Shown piece by piece: positions 12,430 to 24,269 of a stretch of 64,000 nt of DNA. The number at the start of each line of letters is the position of its first letter. Position 1 is the stretch's first letter. The DNA is taken from assembly GCF_008728515.1 (NCBI RefSeq), contig NC_044981.1, positions 115,662,385 through 115,726,384 of the forward strand, read 5' to 3'. The DNA comes from Papio anubis (Eukaryota > Chordata > Mammalia > Primates > Cercopithecidae). A model generated the notes under the pieces. It ran no database searches and had not been told where the DNA came from. It worked only from the letters and a program-made list of their open reading frames with translations. Both the position numbers and the translations under genes were made by a program.

Positions 12430-12655
12430 CATCATTGTTGAGACTTACTGTGTACAGGTTATGTGTAAATTCTCTAATTTAAACTTCAATTTATGTGAAG
12501 TATATACCACCAAACTTATTTTACAGATGAGAAAGCTGAGGCATAGAAAAGTTAGATAAATTAAACAAAATTATACAACGAGTAGTTTCACTAGGATTAT
12601 TTAAACTAATGTCTGCCTCCAAATTTTATGTCTTTATGACTCAGTTGATTACCTG
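12430..12655 (-). repeat. MIR SINE, antisense
   Basis: Antisense MIR order is clear: 'gagacttactgtgtacagg', then 'attttacagatgagaaagc' and 'tgaggcatagaaaagtta', then the decayed tRNA-like head. It is old and diverged. Confidence 0.75.
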
Positions 12656-13674
12656 TAGCCCTAAATAGGCTAATGATTCTCCAAGAGGACACTGACGGCA
12701 CCAAGCCTGGATGATTCTGAAACACTCTGGCCTTTCATTACTGAGGGACATTTCTTGTACAGATGGCTAATCTCATTAATTACATTTCTCTCAATTTCAT
12801 TCCCAGCATGCAAACTTGAAGTTATAAGGAATACCTCGCTGACACCCCTATCTGCCTTACTAGAATATCTCTGTAAGAAAAAGAGACTCAACTTCTAAAA
12901 CAGGAGTCAGGAAGAAAGGAAAGGAAATGGGTGGAATAGTAAGGAATTTGGGAGAGAACAAGAGGGAAGTCGAGGAAGTTTCTATGCAGTCACTTCTGTG
13001 TTCTCTGTGAAGTAGTAACTAAGGTCACCCCCCTGCTCTGACAGTGAAAAGTCTCTTTTTAAGGTCAATGCCTTTAGTGGTGTTAATGACTAGGTGATAA
13101 TAGGGAAGGAATAGGAAAAAAATACAAGGGAGAATAAATTTGTAAAGATCCAAGAAGCAGAGCCACACAATCTACTTTAGTAATAATCAGAAGTTGAGGA
13201 AGTAGAGAGAATATCCCAGTAAGTTTATGATGTGCAATGGATTTCTCTTCTTGGGTTCCACACATAGATCTGGGCTTGGAAGTATGGTTTTGATAGTTAT
13301 TAGTTTGACCAGTACTTGAGAACTGAAATAAATGTAAAGAATGAGATGGCCCAGGCAGGGAGTGTCGACCAAGAATGCAACAGAGCAGAATGGAATCCTG
13401 GAGAAGATGTAAGGTTTGGGCAGGAAAGGGGTAGCCCACAATGGAGACCGAGAAGTAACAGCAAGAAACAAGAGGAAAACCACAAATGGAGAGACAAGGA
13501 ATCACCGTTTGAGTGTACGCAGCCTCTGCGTCTGCCTCATCACCACATACACATTGTAGATGGTATACACACATAATAAATGCTGGGTGAAACAGATACA
13601 TCAATGATTATATTTTCTAACAAACTCTAAGATGCTTGAAAGGCAGTCTGGTAACATAAAGAACACTGGTTTTC
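12656..13674. other. Unassigned sequence containing a long minus-strand frame
   Basis: A 173-codon minus-strand frame (13083-13604) overlaps two other minus-strand frames. It is rich in Ser, Leu and Cys, has no recognisable domain and no clear promoter or splice context. I regard it as chance. Parts of 13400-13500 vaguely resemble an old interspersed repeat, but not well enough to name. Confidence 0.4.
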
Positions 13675-13942
13675 CACTTGGGAGGCTGAAGCAGGAAGAT
13701 CTCTTGAGGCCAGGAGTTTGAGACCAGCCTGAGCAACACAGTTAGATCCTGTATCTAAAAAAAAATATTAAAAAATTTACCTGGAATAGTGATGTGCCTG
13801 TAGTCCTAGCAACTCAGGAGACTGAGGCAGGAGGATACCTTGAGCCCAGAAGTTTGAGGGTACAGTCAGCTATGATCATTCTACTGCATGCAAGCCTGGG
13901 TGACAGAGTGAGACCTTGTCTCAAAACAAACAACAAAAACCC
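13675..13942 (+). repeat. AluJ, 5'-truncated
   Basis: A dimeric Alu missing its first bases. J-type diagnostics are present ('gaggataccttgagccca', 'cagctatgatcattctact'). The middle A-rich linker and an A-rich tail (aaaacaaacaacaaaa) are visible. Divergence is high, as expected for AluJ. Confidence 0.9.
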
Positions 13943-14131
13943 ACTGATTTTTATAGTTAGAAGGCATAATCTTAGCCTTAGTTATTAAATATTCTGTGTG
14001 ATTCCATCAATGTTTATGAAAATTCTTTATACATAAAAGTCATTATACAAAAGAGGATTATTGTTTTTTTAAAGGTTGTTTAAAGTTAGAAGCTTAACTA
14101 TTTATACTTAAGCTTCCTTATTTAAAAATTT

Positions 14132-14443
14132 AGGCCAGGCATGGTGGCTCATGCCTGTAATCACAGCACTTTGGGAGACCAAGGTGGGCAGATCACCTAA
14201 GGTCAGGAGTTGGAGACCAGCCTGGCTAACATGCTGAAACCCTGTCTCTACTAAAAGAATTCAATAATTAGCCAGCGTGGTGGCGCATGCCTCTAATCCC
14301 AGTTACTTGGGAGGCTGAGGTAGGAGAATTGCTTGAACCCGGGAGGCAGAGGTTGCAGTGAGCGGGAGATCACACCACTGCACTCCAGCCTGGGCAACAG
14401 AGCAAGACTCCATCTCAAAAAAATAAATAAAATAAAATAAAAA
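14132..14443 (+). repeat. AluS, full length
   Basis: The complete left and right monomers start with GGCCAGGCATGGTGGCTC and end in an (AAATA)n-type tail (14417-14443). S-type 'gaattgcttgaacccggga' and 'cactccagcctgggcaaca' are present. It lies 548 bp from an Alu in the opposite orientation. Confidence 0.92.
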
Positions 14444-14589
14444 TGTATAATTTATGATAGGGAATGATTTTTTACACTCTGGTGTCAGAAGCTAATGTGT
14501 GGTATAAATAAGATGGCAGTGGAGATAATTTGTCTTAAAACCATAACTAGCTTTCATGTCTATAAAAGTTTAACTCATATATAAATTGC

Positions 14590-16750
14590 TTTTAAGATAA
14601 TATTTTATTCCCTTTTATCTGGGATATTTCTTTTTTCATTTCTGTCTATTTTTGTTCTATTTATTTTGAGGGTAATGCTACAAGGTGCATTCAGGATCTT
14701 CCTCCTGAGGAATTGTCTTTTATGTTATTAAAAGTAACAGTTTTCTTTATTTCTAACATGGCTTTTGTTCAATATCTCTTTTGCCTGATATTAATGTGGT
14801 GAACATCTTTTACAAATACCTTTTGTTTCTTTAGTATTATCCTGGTTTATTCTTTCCTATTTATTAAATGTCAGACTTCTGTAATTTGAGTATTATGTTT
14901 TATAAAACAGCTAAGAACTGTGATTTTTTTTAAAAAAATCCTATTTTAGAATCTCTGTGCTCTTAAGTTTAACCCATTTATATTTCTTTTTTTATTCTTT
15001 TTGTTTTTTTGAAACACAGTTTCACTCTTGTTGCCCAGGCTGGAGTGCAATGGCGCGATCTCAGCTCACTGCAACCTCCACCTCCCGGGTTCAAGTGATT
15101 CTCCTGCCTCAGCCTCCCGAGTAGCTGGGATTACAGGTGCATACCACCATGCCCAGTTCATTTTTGTATTTTTAGTAGAGATGGGGTTTTGACATGTTGG
15201 CCAGGCTGGTCTCGAACTCCTGACCTCAGGTGATCCGCCTGCCTCGCCCTCCCAAAGTGCTAGGATTATAGGCTTGAGCTACTGCGCCTGCCACCCATTT
15301 ATATTTCTTTTGATTACTGATTTGGAATAATTTTGACCCTCTTAGTTTACCTCTTTTGTTTACCATGGACTTTTGTTTTTGCTTGAAATCTTTTGAATAA
15401 TTATTTAGCTTGTATAAAATGATAGACTGACATATATTTTTCCATTGTCTTCTGGCGTCTGTTTTTACTGTTGTGAAATCTGCTACCCCTCTAATTGTCA
15501 TTTCTTTATGGATAATCTCCATTTCTCCTAGATGTTTTTAACATTTTCTTTTTGATTTGTAGTCTGAAGTTTCATTTAGATGTGCCTTGGTGTGAATTTA
15601 TGCTTTAATTCTGCTCAGCATCTGCTATACTTGTTTAAATTGTGGAATGATTTACTGTTCTGAAAACTTATCAGCTATTTTCTTTCCATTTATACATTGT
15701 CAGCATTTTCTCTATTATTCTTTTGGAAACTCCTATTTGAAAATATGTTGGATTTTCTCTATTTTTTGTGTCTTTACGTTATATTCATATTTCCTATTTT
15801 GATGGTTCTGAGTGGTACTCTGGATAATTTTTTCCAAACTATTTTCTAGTACAGTTGTCTGCTTTTTGGCTGTGTTTATGCACTGTTTTACCCATTCTGT
15901 GCATTTAGATTTTAGTGATTTTTTTAAAAATTCTAGAATTATGTTTAACCTTTTTCATAATCTACTTCTTAAAATTGTCTCATTAATTTTGTTAGTGCTT
16001 TATTTCACATTTTAATAATTTTAATCTCTGAAATATACCCAATTTGGAATACTTTTAATGTACACTATTTTAAAGTTTTAATTAACATGGTAATTACCCT
16101 GTTGTATCTACTGACCCATTCTCATAGTGATTCATTTCCTTATATGATTTATAATTTCACAGAGCTAGCTCACCTTCACAAGCATTTATCTGTGAGAGTC
16201 TTACGTGATCTGGTTTCTTATAAATTAGTTGTGTATTTCATTGCTTGTTTACTTCTGCCACAAATATTAGTTTCCATTGATCTAGGATCAATTTTCTTTT
16301 CAAATCTCATTTCGCAGATTTGAGTCTCATGCACCAGTTGGATACTGCACATTTAGATCTCACACCTAGTTAGATATACTGTTTTAGTTTTTCTTTGGAA
16401 ATTTATTTTTTCCCTACCCAGTGTTTTAAATCAGCTACAGGCTTCCTTGCCACTTCTAGTCCAATTTTCATGGAAAATGTGGTTGTTATTAGGGTCCTGG
16501 CTTTATTTCAATGTCTCCTGTTCCTGGATAGCTATTGAAAGCCTAACCTTTTACTGTCAAGATCTATATTGGAACCTGATGGGTTCTCTCCCTCTCAGAG
16601 ATAAAGGCATCAAATTTGACATTTACTTCTTTATTTATAATTCTGTTATTTCCTTCAGGATTAGTGTTGTATTTTAAAAATGTTATACTTATCAGGGTTT
16701 TCTATATACTTGGAGTGAAAGTAGACTCTGCAACAACTCAACCAGTCATA
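14590..16750 (-). mobile_element. L1M fragment, antisense, interrupted by an Alu
   Basis: The plus strand shows antisense L1M: an endonuclease-side block ('caatatctcttttgcctga', 14770), then the region upstream of ORF2 ('tccattgtcttctggcgtc' 15441, 'gatgtgccttggtgtgaat' 15579, 'gtggtactctggataattt' 15811). The AluS at 14991-15292 splits it. Open frames at 15812-16804 are shadows. Confidence 0.6.
14991..15292 (-). repeat. AluS with perfect 19-bp target duplication
   Basis: Full-length antisense Alu with its poly(A) as T-runs on the left. It is flanked by ACCCATTTATATTTCTTTT at 14972-14990 and again at 15293-15311, identical. The nick site TTCTTTT/GA fits L1-endonuclease priming. Insertion was into L1M sequence. 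Confidence 0.96.
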
Positions 16751-17364
16751 TTCCCAGAAGAGACAGTATATATCAGGCTAACTTTAATTAATATATATCT
16801 TTGAAAAACAGATCTTTCAAATATTTTGCAGTTTAATGCTTTTGTTTAGGTGATTTATCTTTCCTGGCCCAATTGCTCTAAAATATAATATACCTTAACA
16901 TTTTTTGGAGTAGGTCTATAGAGTAATATATACAGAGCTTTATTTTGATGGGAAAATATGAACCTTGATAGGATGTGCTGTAAAACTTGCATTAAAACTA
17001 TAGATACTTTGGAACTGAAAGGGGGAGAAGGTAAAGTTATCACCCTGCTGCTGCTTTTCAAATCTTGCCACATTGGACCTTACTGGGAATTTGACACTGC
17101 TACTTACTCCCTTTCCTCTTTTATTCTCTAGTAACACTCAACTGATAATATTTCTTGATCGCATTCTTTGTTTCTCACCTATCTGACTTTTGTTGTCCTT
17201 TCTTCATCCAGCCTTTTTGTCCTGAAAACACCTGCACCTGCCTCCCATCTCCCTGCTCCCCACTACATGGTCCTCCTCCTGTGGGAAGCAGCAGACACAG
17301 CTCAGATGCTTTCCCCTTGGAGAGTGAATGGATGAATGGAAAATGTGAGCGTGAGTGGCTGTGG
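16751..17364. other. Unassigned sequence
   Basis: No repeat family or gene recognised. Overlapping minus-strand frames (16855-17137) have no domain features. Confidence 0.4.
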
Positions 17365-17860
17365 TTCTCTTCGACTTTGAATTATATTCCCCACAAAAGA
17401 TAGGTTAAAGTTCTAACCCCCTAGTATCTTTAAATGTGACCTTATTTGGAAATAGGGTCTTCATAGATGTAATCAAGGTAAGATCAGGTCAGTAGGGTAG
17501 GACCTAATCCAACATGACTAGTGTCCTTGTGACAAGAAGAAAACACCATGTGAAGACAGAGACACAGGGAGAACGTCATGTGAAGACAGAGACACAGGGA
17601 GAACATCATGTGAAGACAGAGGCAGAGACAGGAGAGATACGACTGCTATCCAAGGAACTCCAAGGACTAATGGCTTTTTCCAGAATCTTGGAAGAGGCAA
17701 GGAAGGATTCTCCTCTCCAGGTTTCAGAGGGAGCATGGCCCTGCTGTCACCTTGATTTTGATCTTATGGCCTCCAGTACTGTGAGACAATATCTTTCTGT
17801 TGCTTTAAGCCACGCAGTTTGTGGTATTTTGTTATAGTAGCCGTAGGAGACAGATACATG
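17365..17860 (+). repeat. MaLR LTR (MLT1 group)
   Basis: MLT1-type landmarks occur in order: 'aagttctaaccccctagta', 'tgtgaccttatttggaaat', 'cctaatccaacatgactag', 'caccttgattttgatctta', 'ctccagtactgtgagacaa' and 'taagccacgcagtttgtgg', ending near the CA at 17858. It appears to be a solo LTR and contains a local 30-bp tandem expansion. Boundaries are approximate and no 5-bp duplication is confirmed. Confidence 0.75.
17547..17636 (+). repeat. 30-bp minisatellite, three copies, inside the MaLR LTR
   Basis: The unit begins CATGTGAAGACAGAGACACA and repeats at 17547, 17577 and 17607. The first two copies differ by one base (acGt/acAt) and the third degrades after about 15 bases. Because 30 is a multiple of three, the frame at 17514-17837 encodes a short repeated peptide. 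That is a by-product rather than evidence of coding. Confidence 0.95.
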
Positions 17861-17965
17861 ATTCTTCAAGGGGAGCCTTTGTTTTCTCAGAAATGAGTTG
17901 TGGAGTCTCTTAAACCTTTGCACATGGTGAAAATCACAAAATCCTGACCTCAGAGATGAAAACCT

Positions 17966-18282
17966 TTATTTATCTATTTATTTATTTTATTTTAATTAAT
18001 TAATTTATTTATTTTGAGGGTGTCATTCTGTCGCCCAGACTGGAGAGCAGTGGCATGATCTCAGCTCACCGCAACCTCTGCCTCCCAGGTTCAAGTGATT
18101 CTCCTGCCTCAGCCTCCCGAGTAGCTGGGACTACAGGCGCGTACCACCACACCTGGCTAATGTTTTGTGTTTTTAGTAGGGACGGGGTTTCACTGTGTTA
18201 GCCAGGATGGTCTAGATTTCCTGACCTCATGATCTGTGCGCTTTGGCCTCCCAAAGTGCTGGGATTACAGGCGTGAGCCACC
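17966..18282 (-). repeat. AluS/Y-type Alu, antisense, with expanded (TTTA)n tail
   Basis: Antisense Alu, nearly full length but ending at 'gagccacc', so a few 5' bases are missing. Its tail is an expanded T/A-rich tract (17966-18017, TTTA/TTAA units). No convincing target duplication. Confidence 0.9.
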
Positions 18283-19387
18283 TTTTAAGGTGAATAAGTA
18301 TCAGCCTCCACTTGTGTTGCTTATTTCCCTCACACTTGATCGTCTTTGCATATGCTACATGAGAATCTTCTATTTCCATGAGAAAGTGAGATAGTCACAC
18401 CTCCTTTCTTCACTCAGAAGGGGTCACTGCTGAGGAGATACATTAGTCTACTGCCTGGCTGTCTCAGTATATCACTCTGCCTTTCACCCCCAGAGGTTAG
18501 CAGGAAATAAAATGCTGAAATGGTTAAAAAAAAAAAAAAAGGTGGAAGCAGCTTGCTATTTCATTCCTTTCAAATTTCACTTTAAGGTCTCTTCCCCCTG
18601 TATATCTGCTTCTACTTTATGATGAGTTAAACAAGAATAAGCACCTGAATTTTCGTTGGAGTCCACCACCCCATACTTAAAAAAAATAATAAAAAAAAGA
18701 TGCACTGACACTTCTGAAGCCCTTTTTGTAGATAACAACTCTATCTCACCACACTGTTCTCTGGTAGAAGCGAACCCTTTTCAATTGCTTTAAAATGGCT
18801 TGGAGTGGGAGAAAAGTGGAATCATCTTGCTCTTTTTATGAAGGTCAGAATGACTGACTGTCTCAAATGATCACACTTATTTTACTTCGTCATTTATTCC
18901 AAGCAAGTACAAATGTATCTCTGATTTCTTTTATTTCCAGTGACCCCCGTCTACCCACTTACCACCTTTTCTTCTTAGTGATTTCTCCTTGCCAGCTACC
19001 TACCCTCAATCAATTTCCAAAAGAAGGTTGTGTGCAGAGGATGTGCCTGTTCATAAGAAGATTAAGAATTGTGGATGCTGGAAACGTATGGCAGGAAATG
19101 AAAGCTGTGTGTCAATGGGTCTCCCAGGAGCTTGGGTGTTGAGAATGAAGAAGAAAGTGCCCCTTTTGTCCCAGAGCACAGCCCTCTCTGCTTTCATTTT
19201 GTTTTTATCTAGTGCCATGATGTGGGCTCATGGCCTCAAGATGAAAAAGTTAGTCAAGTTTCCCTATTTCTCATGTCCTCTTCTAGGTATAACTTGTTCC
19301 CAATATCCTTTTTGAGATATTCAGATTAGCCCTTTGTGCTGTGCTCAGGTGGTACTAAATGATGAATACATTTACAAAGTCCTTCTT
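18283..19387. other. Unassigned sequence
   Basis: No repeat or gene I can support. A run of 15 A at 18526-18540 and A-rich 18680-18700 are low-complexity. Plus-strand frames at 18867-19315 overlap each other and show no domain. Confidence 0.4.
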
Positions 19388-19530
19388 TCTGTCATGGGTT
19401 CAAATCCTGACTGTATTAGCTGTAAACACGCGAACTTTTTTGAGTCCAGTCAGTTTCTTATCTGTAAAGTAGGAATAATAACACCTACCTAGGTGAGTTG
19501 GCAGAAGGATTAAATGGTATAGTTTTCATT
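19388..19530 (+). repeat. MIR SINE
   Basis: Sense MIR: 'gggttcaaatcctgactgt', 'tttcttatctgtaaagtag' and 'aataataacacctacctag' in the canonical order. Confidence 0.75.
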
Positions 19531-20436
19531 CTTGGCCTTGAACACTCACCATGCTTGTTATTATTAGTATTGTTGGTAAAATTTATCTCCATGCACATTT
19601 CCAGGTGGCTGTCAATGTTCCATGTTAGAACAGGTTTTTGTTTAGATGCTTTAAAAAAAAAAATTGCTATTATGTGTGCATCAGGAAACAGAAACCTTTG
19701 TCTGCATGTGAACAATGTTGCTGTTGCTCTCTGAGGTTTCTTAGGCATCTTACACCTTGAAAAGGGAGCACTGAAGGTGTGGAAGGTAGCACAGCTCCTT
19801 TTGTCTCTGGCTTGGCTGGGAGTCCTTGTTGGAACGGAGTGTAGAGACGGCACTGGCAGGCCATCAGGACTCAGGCTGGGGTTGAGCCTGGGATAAAGGA
19901 CACCGAGGCTGCAGCCATGAGAAGGCCTGGCCGAGGAGCCCTTGGTGTGTAGCAGCACAAGGACGTGGGTAGCAATGCTTTAATGCCAGATCTGCAATTG
20001 CTTAGATGCCTATTAATGCATCTGTTCCCCACCCCCAACTTCTGTCAAGTGGATATTGTGTGAATTTTACAGATGGAACCCAAGGTGATGAGCTTGCTCT
20101 CTCCAAGACTAGCCAGGCAACTAGTTGGAGGGAAAATAATAACTTAAAAGTATCTTTCATATTTCTCCATGAGGGTACATTGCTAATGGTACCTAAATAA
20201 GTGATTCTGCTGTCTAGGTAGCTCCAAAATTAATTTAAAATTACATAGAAATGAATAACCCTTTTATTTACACTGAAGGGGAAATTTCTGTCTCTTTAAA
20301 TTAAAAATTAGAAAATGGTAGAGTTATGGCATAAGTTCTGCATTTCTGTTTGTTAACTGATGAGGAGAAATGCCAATTTAATTAGTTTGGACGACCTATA
20401 GTTTATTATTTGGAAAGTTTTTCCTCTTCTTATATT
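19531..20436. other. Unassigned sequence
   Basis: No gene or repeat recognised. The 157-codon minus-strand frame (19485-19958) runs partly through the MIR and has no recognisable domain, so I treat it as chance. Confidence 0.4.
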
Positions 20437-20497
20437 GTGTGTGTGTGTATATATCTATATCTATATCTATATCTATCTATATATATGTATATATATA
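20437..20497. repeat. Compound microsatellite (TG)n(TATC)n(TA)n
   Basis: A short TG run is followed by TATATC/TATC units and TA runs, directly abutting the T-rich tail of the antisense Alu that follows. It probably grew from the Alu poly(A) tail. Confidence 0.95.
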
Positions 20498-20790
20498 TTT
20501 TTTGAGACAGAGATGTGCTCTATCACCCAGGCTGGAGTACAGTGGCACAATCTTGGCTACTGCAACCTCCACCTCCCAGGTTCAAGCAATTCTCTTGCCT
20601 TAGCCTCCCAAGTAGGGATTATAGGGATTACAGGCACATGCTCTCATGCCCAGCTAATTTTTTTATTTTTAATAGAGACAGGGTTTCACTATATTGGCCA
20701 GGCTGGTCTCTAACTCCTGACCTAAAGTGATCCACCCACTTCGGCCTCCCAGAGTACTGGGATTACAGGCATGAGCCACTGCACCTGGCC
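20498..20790 (-). repeat. AluS-type Alu, antisense
   Basis: Complete antisense Alu from 'ttttttgagacagagatg' to 'ctgcacctggcc'. It contains a small internal duplication-like change, 'gggattatagggattacag'. No target duplication is obvious because the left flank has become a microsatellite. Confidence 0.92.
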
Positions 20791-22499
20791 CTACATGACT
20801 TAATTTTCTTCTGCTTTTTAATTTTCTATTTCTGGAAAGGATAGAATTCTTTTATAAAGAATTACAGAAAAGTAATTCCTCTTTTTTCATCTTTGTTTTG
20901 TTTCTTTCAGGTTTGTTGCTCTACAGACAATAAAATTCACCAATTTTGTATCCAATTAAATAAATTTAAACAATTTTATGCAGTAGGACAACCAACCATC
21001 ATATGGAACATTTCTGTGACACCAAAATTGCCGACTGTTTGTTTACAGTAAATTATCTTCTTTAACCTCCTATTCCTGGGCAGCAACTGATTTGCTTAGT
21101 ATTGTTACAATTGTGCTTTTTCTATAATTTAATTAAAAATGAATTCATAGAGTACGCAGTCTCTGTGTTTGGCTTTTTGAGTTAGAAAGCTATCCATATT
21201 GTTGTAAGTATCTGCACCTTGTTCCTTTTTTGCTGAGTAGTATTCTACTGTAGGAGAAAAATCACATTTTGTTTATCTATGCATGAAGTTATGGGTGTTT
21301 GGATTCCTGCCATTTTTGACTATTATGAAGGAAGCTACTATGATCATTTGCACACAAATCTTTGTGTAGACATATGCTTTCTTTTCTCTTGGGTAAATGT
21401 ACTTAGAAATTGCTGGGTCATAGAGTAAGTGTATATTTATCTTATAAGAAGTGTCCAAACTGTTTTCCAAAGTGCCTTATATTAATGCATTCCCATGTTC
21501 AACATATGAAGTTTCCGGTTGCCTCATATTGCAAATACCTGACAATTTCAGCCTTTTAAGTTTTATCCATTCTAGTGGGTGTGTGGTATTGTTTTGTGGC
21601 TTTAATTTGCATTTCCCTGATGGCTAATTATGTTGAATATCTTTTCATGTGCTTATATCCATCTCTATATCTTCACTGTTGCACTCTCACTTAAAATATT
21701 TTATTTATTTTAAAAAGGGGATTGTTTACTTATTAAATTGTAAGAATTCCTTATACGTTCTTGATAGCAGTCATTTCTTAGGTCTATGTTTTATAAATAT
21801 TTTCTCCTAGTCTGTGAATTGTCTTTATTTAAAAAAAAATATTTTTGTAAAGCAAAAGTTTTCATTTTCACCAAGTTCAGTTTGTCATTATTTGGTGCTT
21901 TTTGTGTCTTGTTTAGGAAACTTGGCCTAAAAGAGATTGGCAAAGATTTTCTTTTGTGTTTCCTTCTAGAAGTTTTATAGTTATTAGTACCAAATTTGTA
22001 GGTCTATAATGCATTGTGAGGTAAAGGTCAAGGTTAATTTTTTTGACATTGGATGTCCAATTGTTTAACATTTGTTGAAAAGATTATTGTTTCCCAGCTG
22101 AATTACCTTGGCACCATTGTTGAAAATCAGTTGGTCACATAGAGTAGGTCTATTTCTAAACTCTACTTGTTTCCATTGCATGGCTCTTTTTATACCATAT
22201 TATGCTATTTTTATTACTAAGATTACTTTATCAGTAAATCTTGAAATACATTTAGTATGCCTCTAACTTTTTTCTTTTCCCAAATTTTTTTGGCCAATCT
22301 ATATAAATTTTGTGATCAGATTGTCAATTTCCAATGAGAGTTCGGATTCTATTGAATTTACATTAGTTGAGGGAAATTACTTTAAAATATTGAATCTTCT
22401 GATGCATGAACATGCTATACCTTCTCATTTTAGTGTATAGCTCTTATGTATATTTTGACAAATTTCATATTATTGATGCTATTGTAAATGTTATTTTAA

Positions 22500-23580
22500 A
22501 ATACAGTATTTTTGAAACAGTTTTAGATCTACCAAAAAATTATGAAGATAGTGCAGTTTTCATGTATCTGCATCCAATTTTCCCCTTTATTCACATTTTA
22601 CATTAGCATGGTGTATTTATTACAGTTAAGAGACCAATATTGATACATTATTGTTAACCAAAGCCCACATTTGATTCAGATTTCCTGTTTTTACCAAATG
22701 TTCTTTTTCTGTTCCAGAATCCCATCCAGGATATCGTATTCTCTTTAGTCATCAGGTCTTCTTAGGCTCTATTTGTCTCTGATAGTTTCTCAGACTTTTC
22801 TTGTTTTTGATAACCTTGATAGTTTTGAGGAGTGTTAGTCAGGTATTTAGTAGAATATTCCTTACTTGAGATTTGTCTGATGTTTTTCCCATAATTAGGG
22901 TTATGGGTTTTAGGGAGGAAGACCACATAACTGAAGTTCATTTTCATTACAACGTTTCAAAGATACATTCTATCAATTTGACCTAACATTGTTGATGTTT
23001 ATCTTCATCACCTGACTAGGGTAGTGTTAGATTTTCCCGTATAAAGTTATTCCCTTTTTTTCCCCTTCATTGTATAATATGCCTTTCGGAAGGAAGTCAC
23101 TCTGCACAGGCAATATTGAAAAAGTAGGGAGTTTTATTCCACATTTTTGAGGGCAGAGAACATACATAAATTATTTGGAATTCTTCTGCACAGAATTGTC
23201 TCTTTTTTCTGGTTTAATTATTTATTAAGACATTTGTTTATATCAGTATGGACTTGGGGTATTTGCTTTATTCTTCAGGTTATAGTCCAATACTATTTTA
23301 TTTTGTTGTCCAATTGTTCTAACTTATTTGAGAGCTCTTTCATTTGAATTCCATGTTCCTTTGCATGACCCTGTCATTGTGTGGTTTTGGTTTTTTGTTC
23401 GTTTTGTGTTGAGCATTTCTTTACTTTATGGCACTATATGATACTTGAAACTCATCTTGTATATTTCTTATACCTGCCTTGGAATAAGCTGTTTATCCCA
23501 GGTCCTAATTTCTTTTATTGAAGAATAGTATTAGAAATAAGATCTGGATATGAAGTGTGCTAGTAAATAATATATTTACA
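22500..23580. repeat. Second ancient repeat inserted within the L1M
   Basis: The antisense ORF2 order stops at 'tgatgctattgtaaatgtt' (22475) and resumes at 'catttagtttccattgttt' (23580). The intervening 1.1 kb ('ttctgttccagaatcccatc', 'gtttctcagacttttcttg', 'attatttggaattcttctgc') is a common L1M-age interspersed sequence in its own right. I could not fix its family, orientation or duplication. Confidence 0.5.
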
Positions 23581-24249
23581 ACATTTAGTTTCCATTGTTT
23601 CTTAGTTTATAGGCATGCAATTGTTATTCGTGTCTTCATATTGAATCTTGAGACATCGTAGAACTTATTAAATATAGCAGCATTTTGTAGGCTACTTGAG
23701 ATTGTACACATAGACAATCATGTTTTCTGAAATACAGATATTTTTATTTCTTCCTTTCCAATTTGTGTTCCTTTTGTATCTTTTCCTTGCCTTATTGCAG
23801 TATGTAGGACTTCCAGTATGATGTTTCATGAGTGTGGTGTGAGTGAACATCCTTGTCTTGTTCTTAATGTTAAAGTAAACCATTATATAGTTATAGTTTT
23901 TCACTATTCAGTATAATGTTAAGTGCTTGCAGATGCCCTTTTTCAGGTTGAGGAAGTTCTCTGTAATTCTAGTTTGATAAGAGTTTTTATCATGATACAT
24001 TTTAATTTTTTCCAAATTCTTCTTCAGCATTCATTAAGATGTACATGTTTCTTTTTTATACTTTTGACATAGTAAATTACATTGAGTGATATGTGAACAT
24101 TGAATACATCTTGTATTTCTGGAATAAATTCTATTTGGCCATAATATAGTAACTATCCTTTGAATATATTGTTGAATTAAATTGGCTTATAATTCATCAA
24201 GGATTTCTATGTCTGTGTCCACGAGGGCCTATTGGTGGTCAGCTCTTTC

Positions 24250-24269
24250 TTTTTTTTTTTTTTTTTTTT
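24250..24269. repeat. (T)20 mononucleotide run
   Basis: An uninterrupted T20 inside L1M sequence, with no Alu or L1 3' end attached. It is long enough to be length-variable. A second T17 lies at about 27053-27069. Confidence 0.9.

Noticed and set aside
13083..13604. 173-codon minus-strand frame, the longest outside L1 ORF2
   Set aside because: No recognisable domain, overlaps two other minus-strand frames, and shows no promoter or splice support. Frames of this size are expected by chance in 64 kb on six frames.
17514..17837. Frame with a repeated HVKTETQGE-type peptide
   Set aside because: The repeat is a 30-bp minisatellite within a MaLR LTR, and its length being a multiple of three explains the peptide repeat.
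19485..19958. 157-codon minus-strand frame
   Set aside because: It runs into a MIR SINE and has no recognisable motif.
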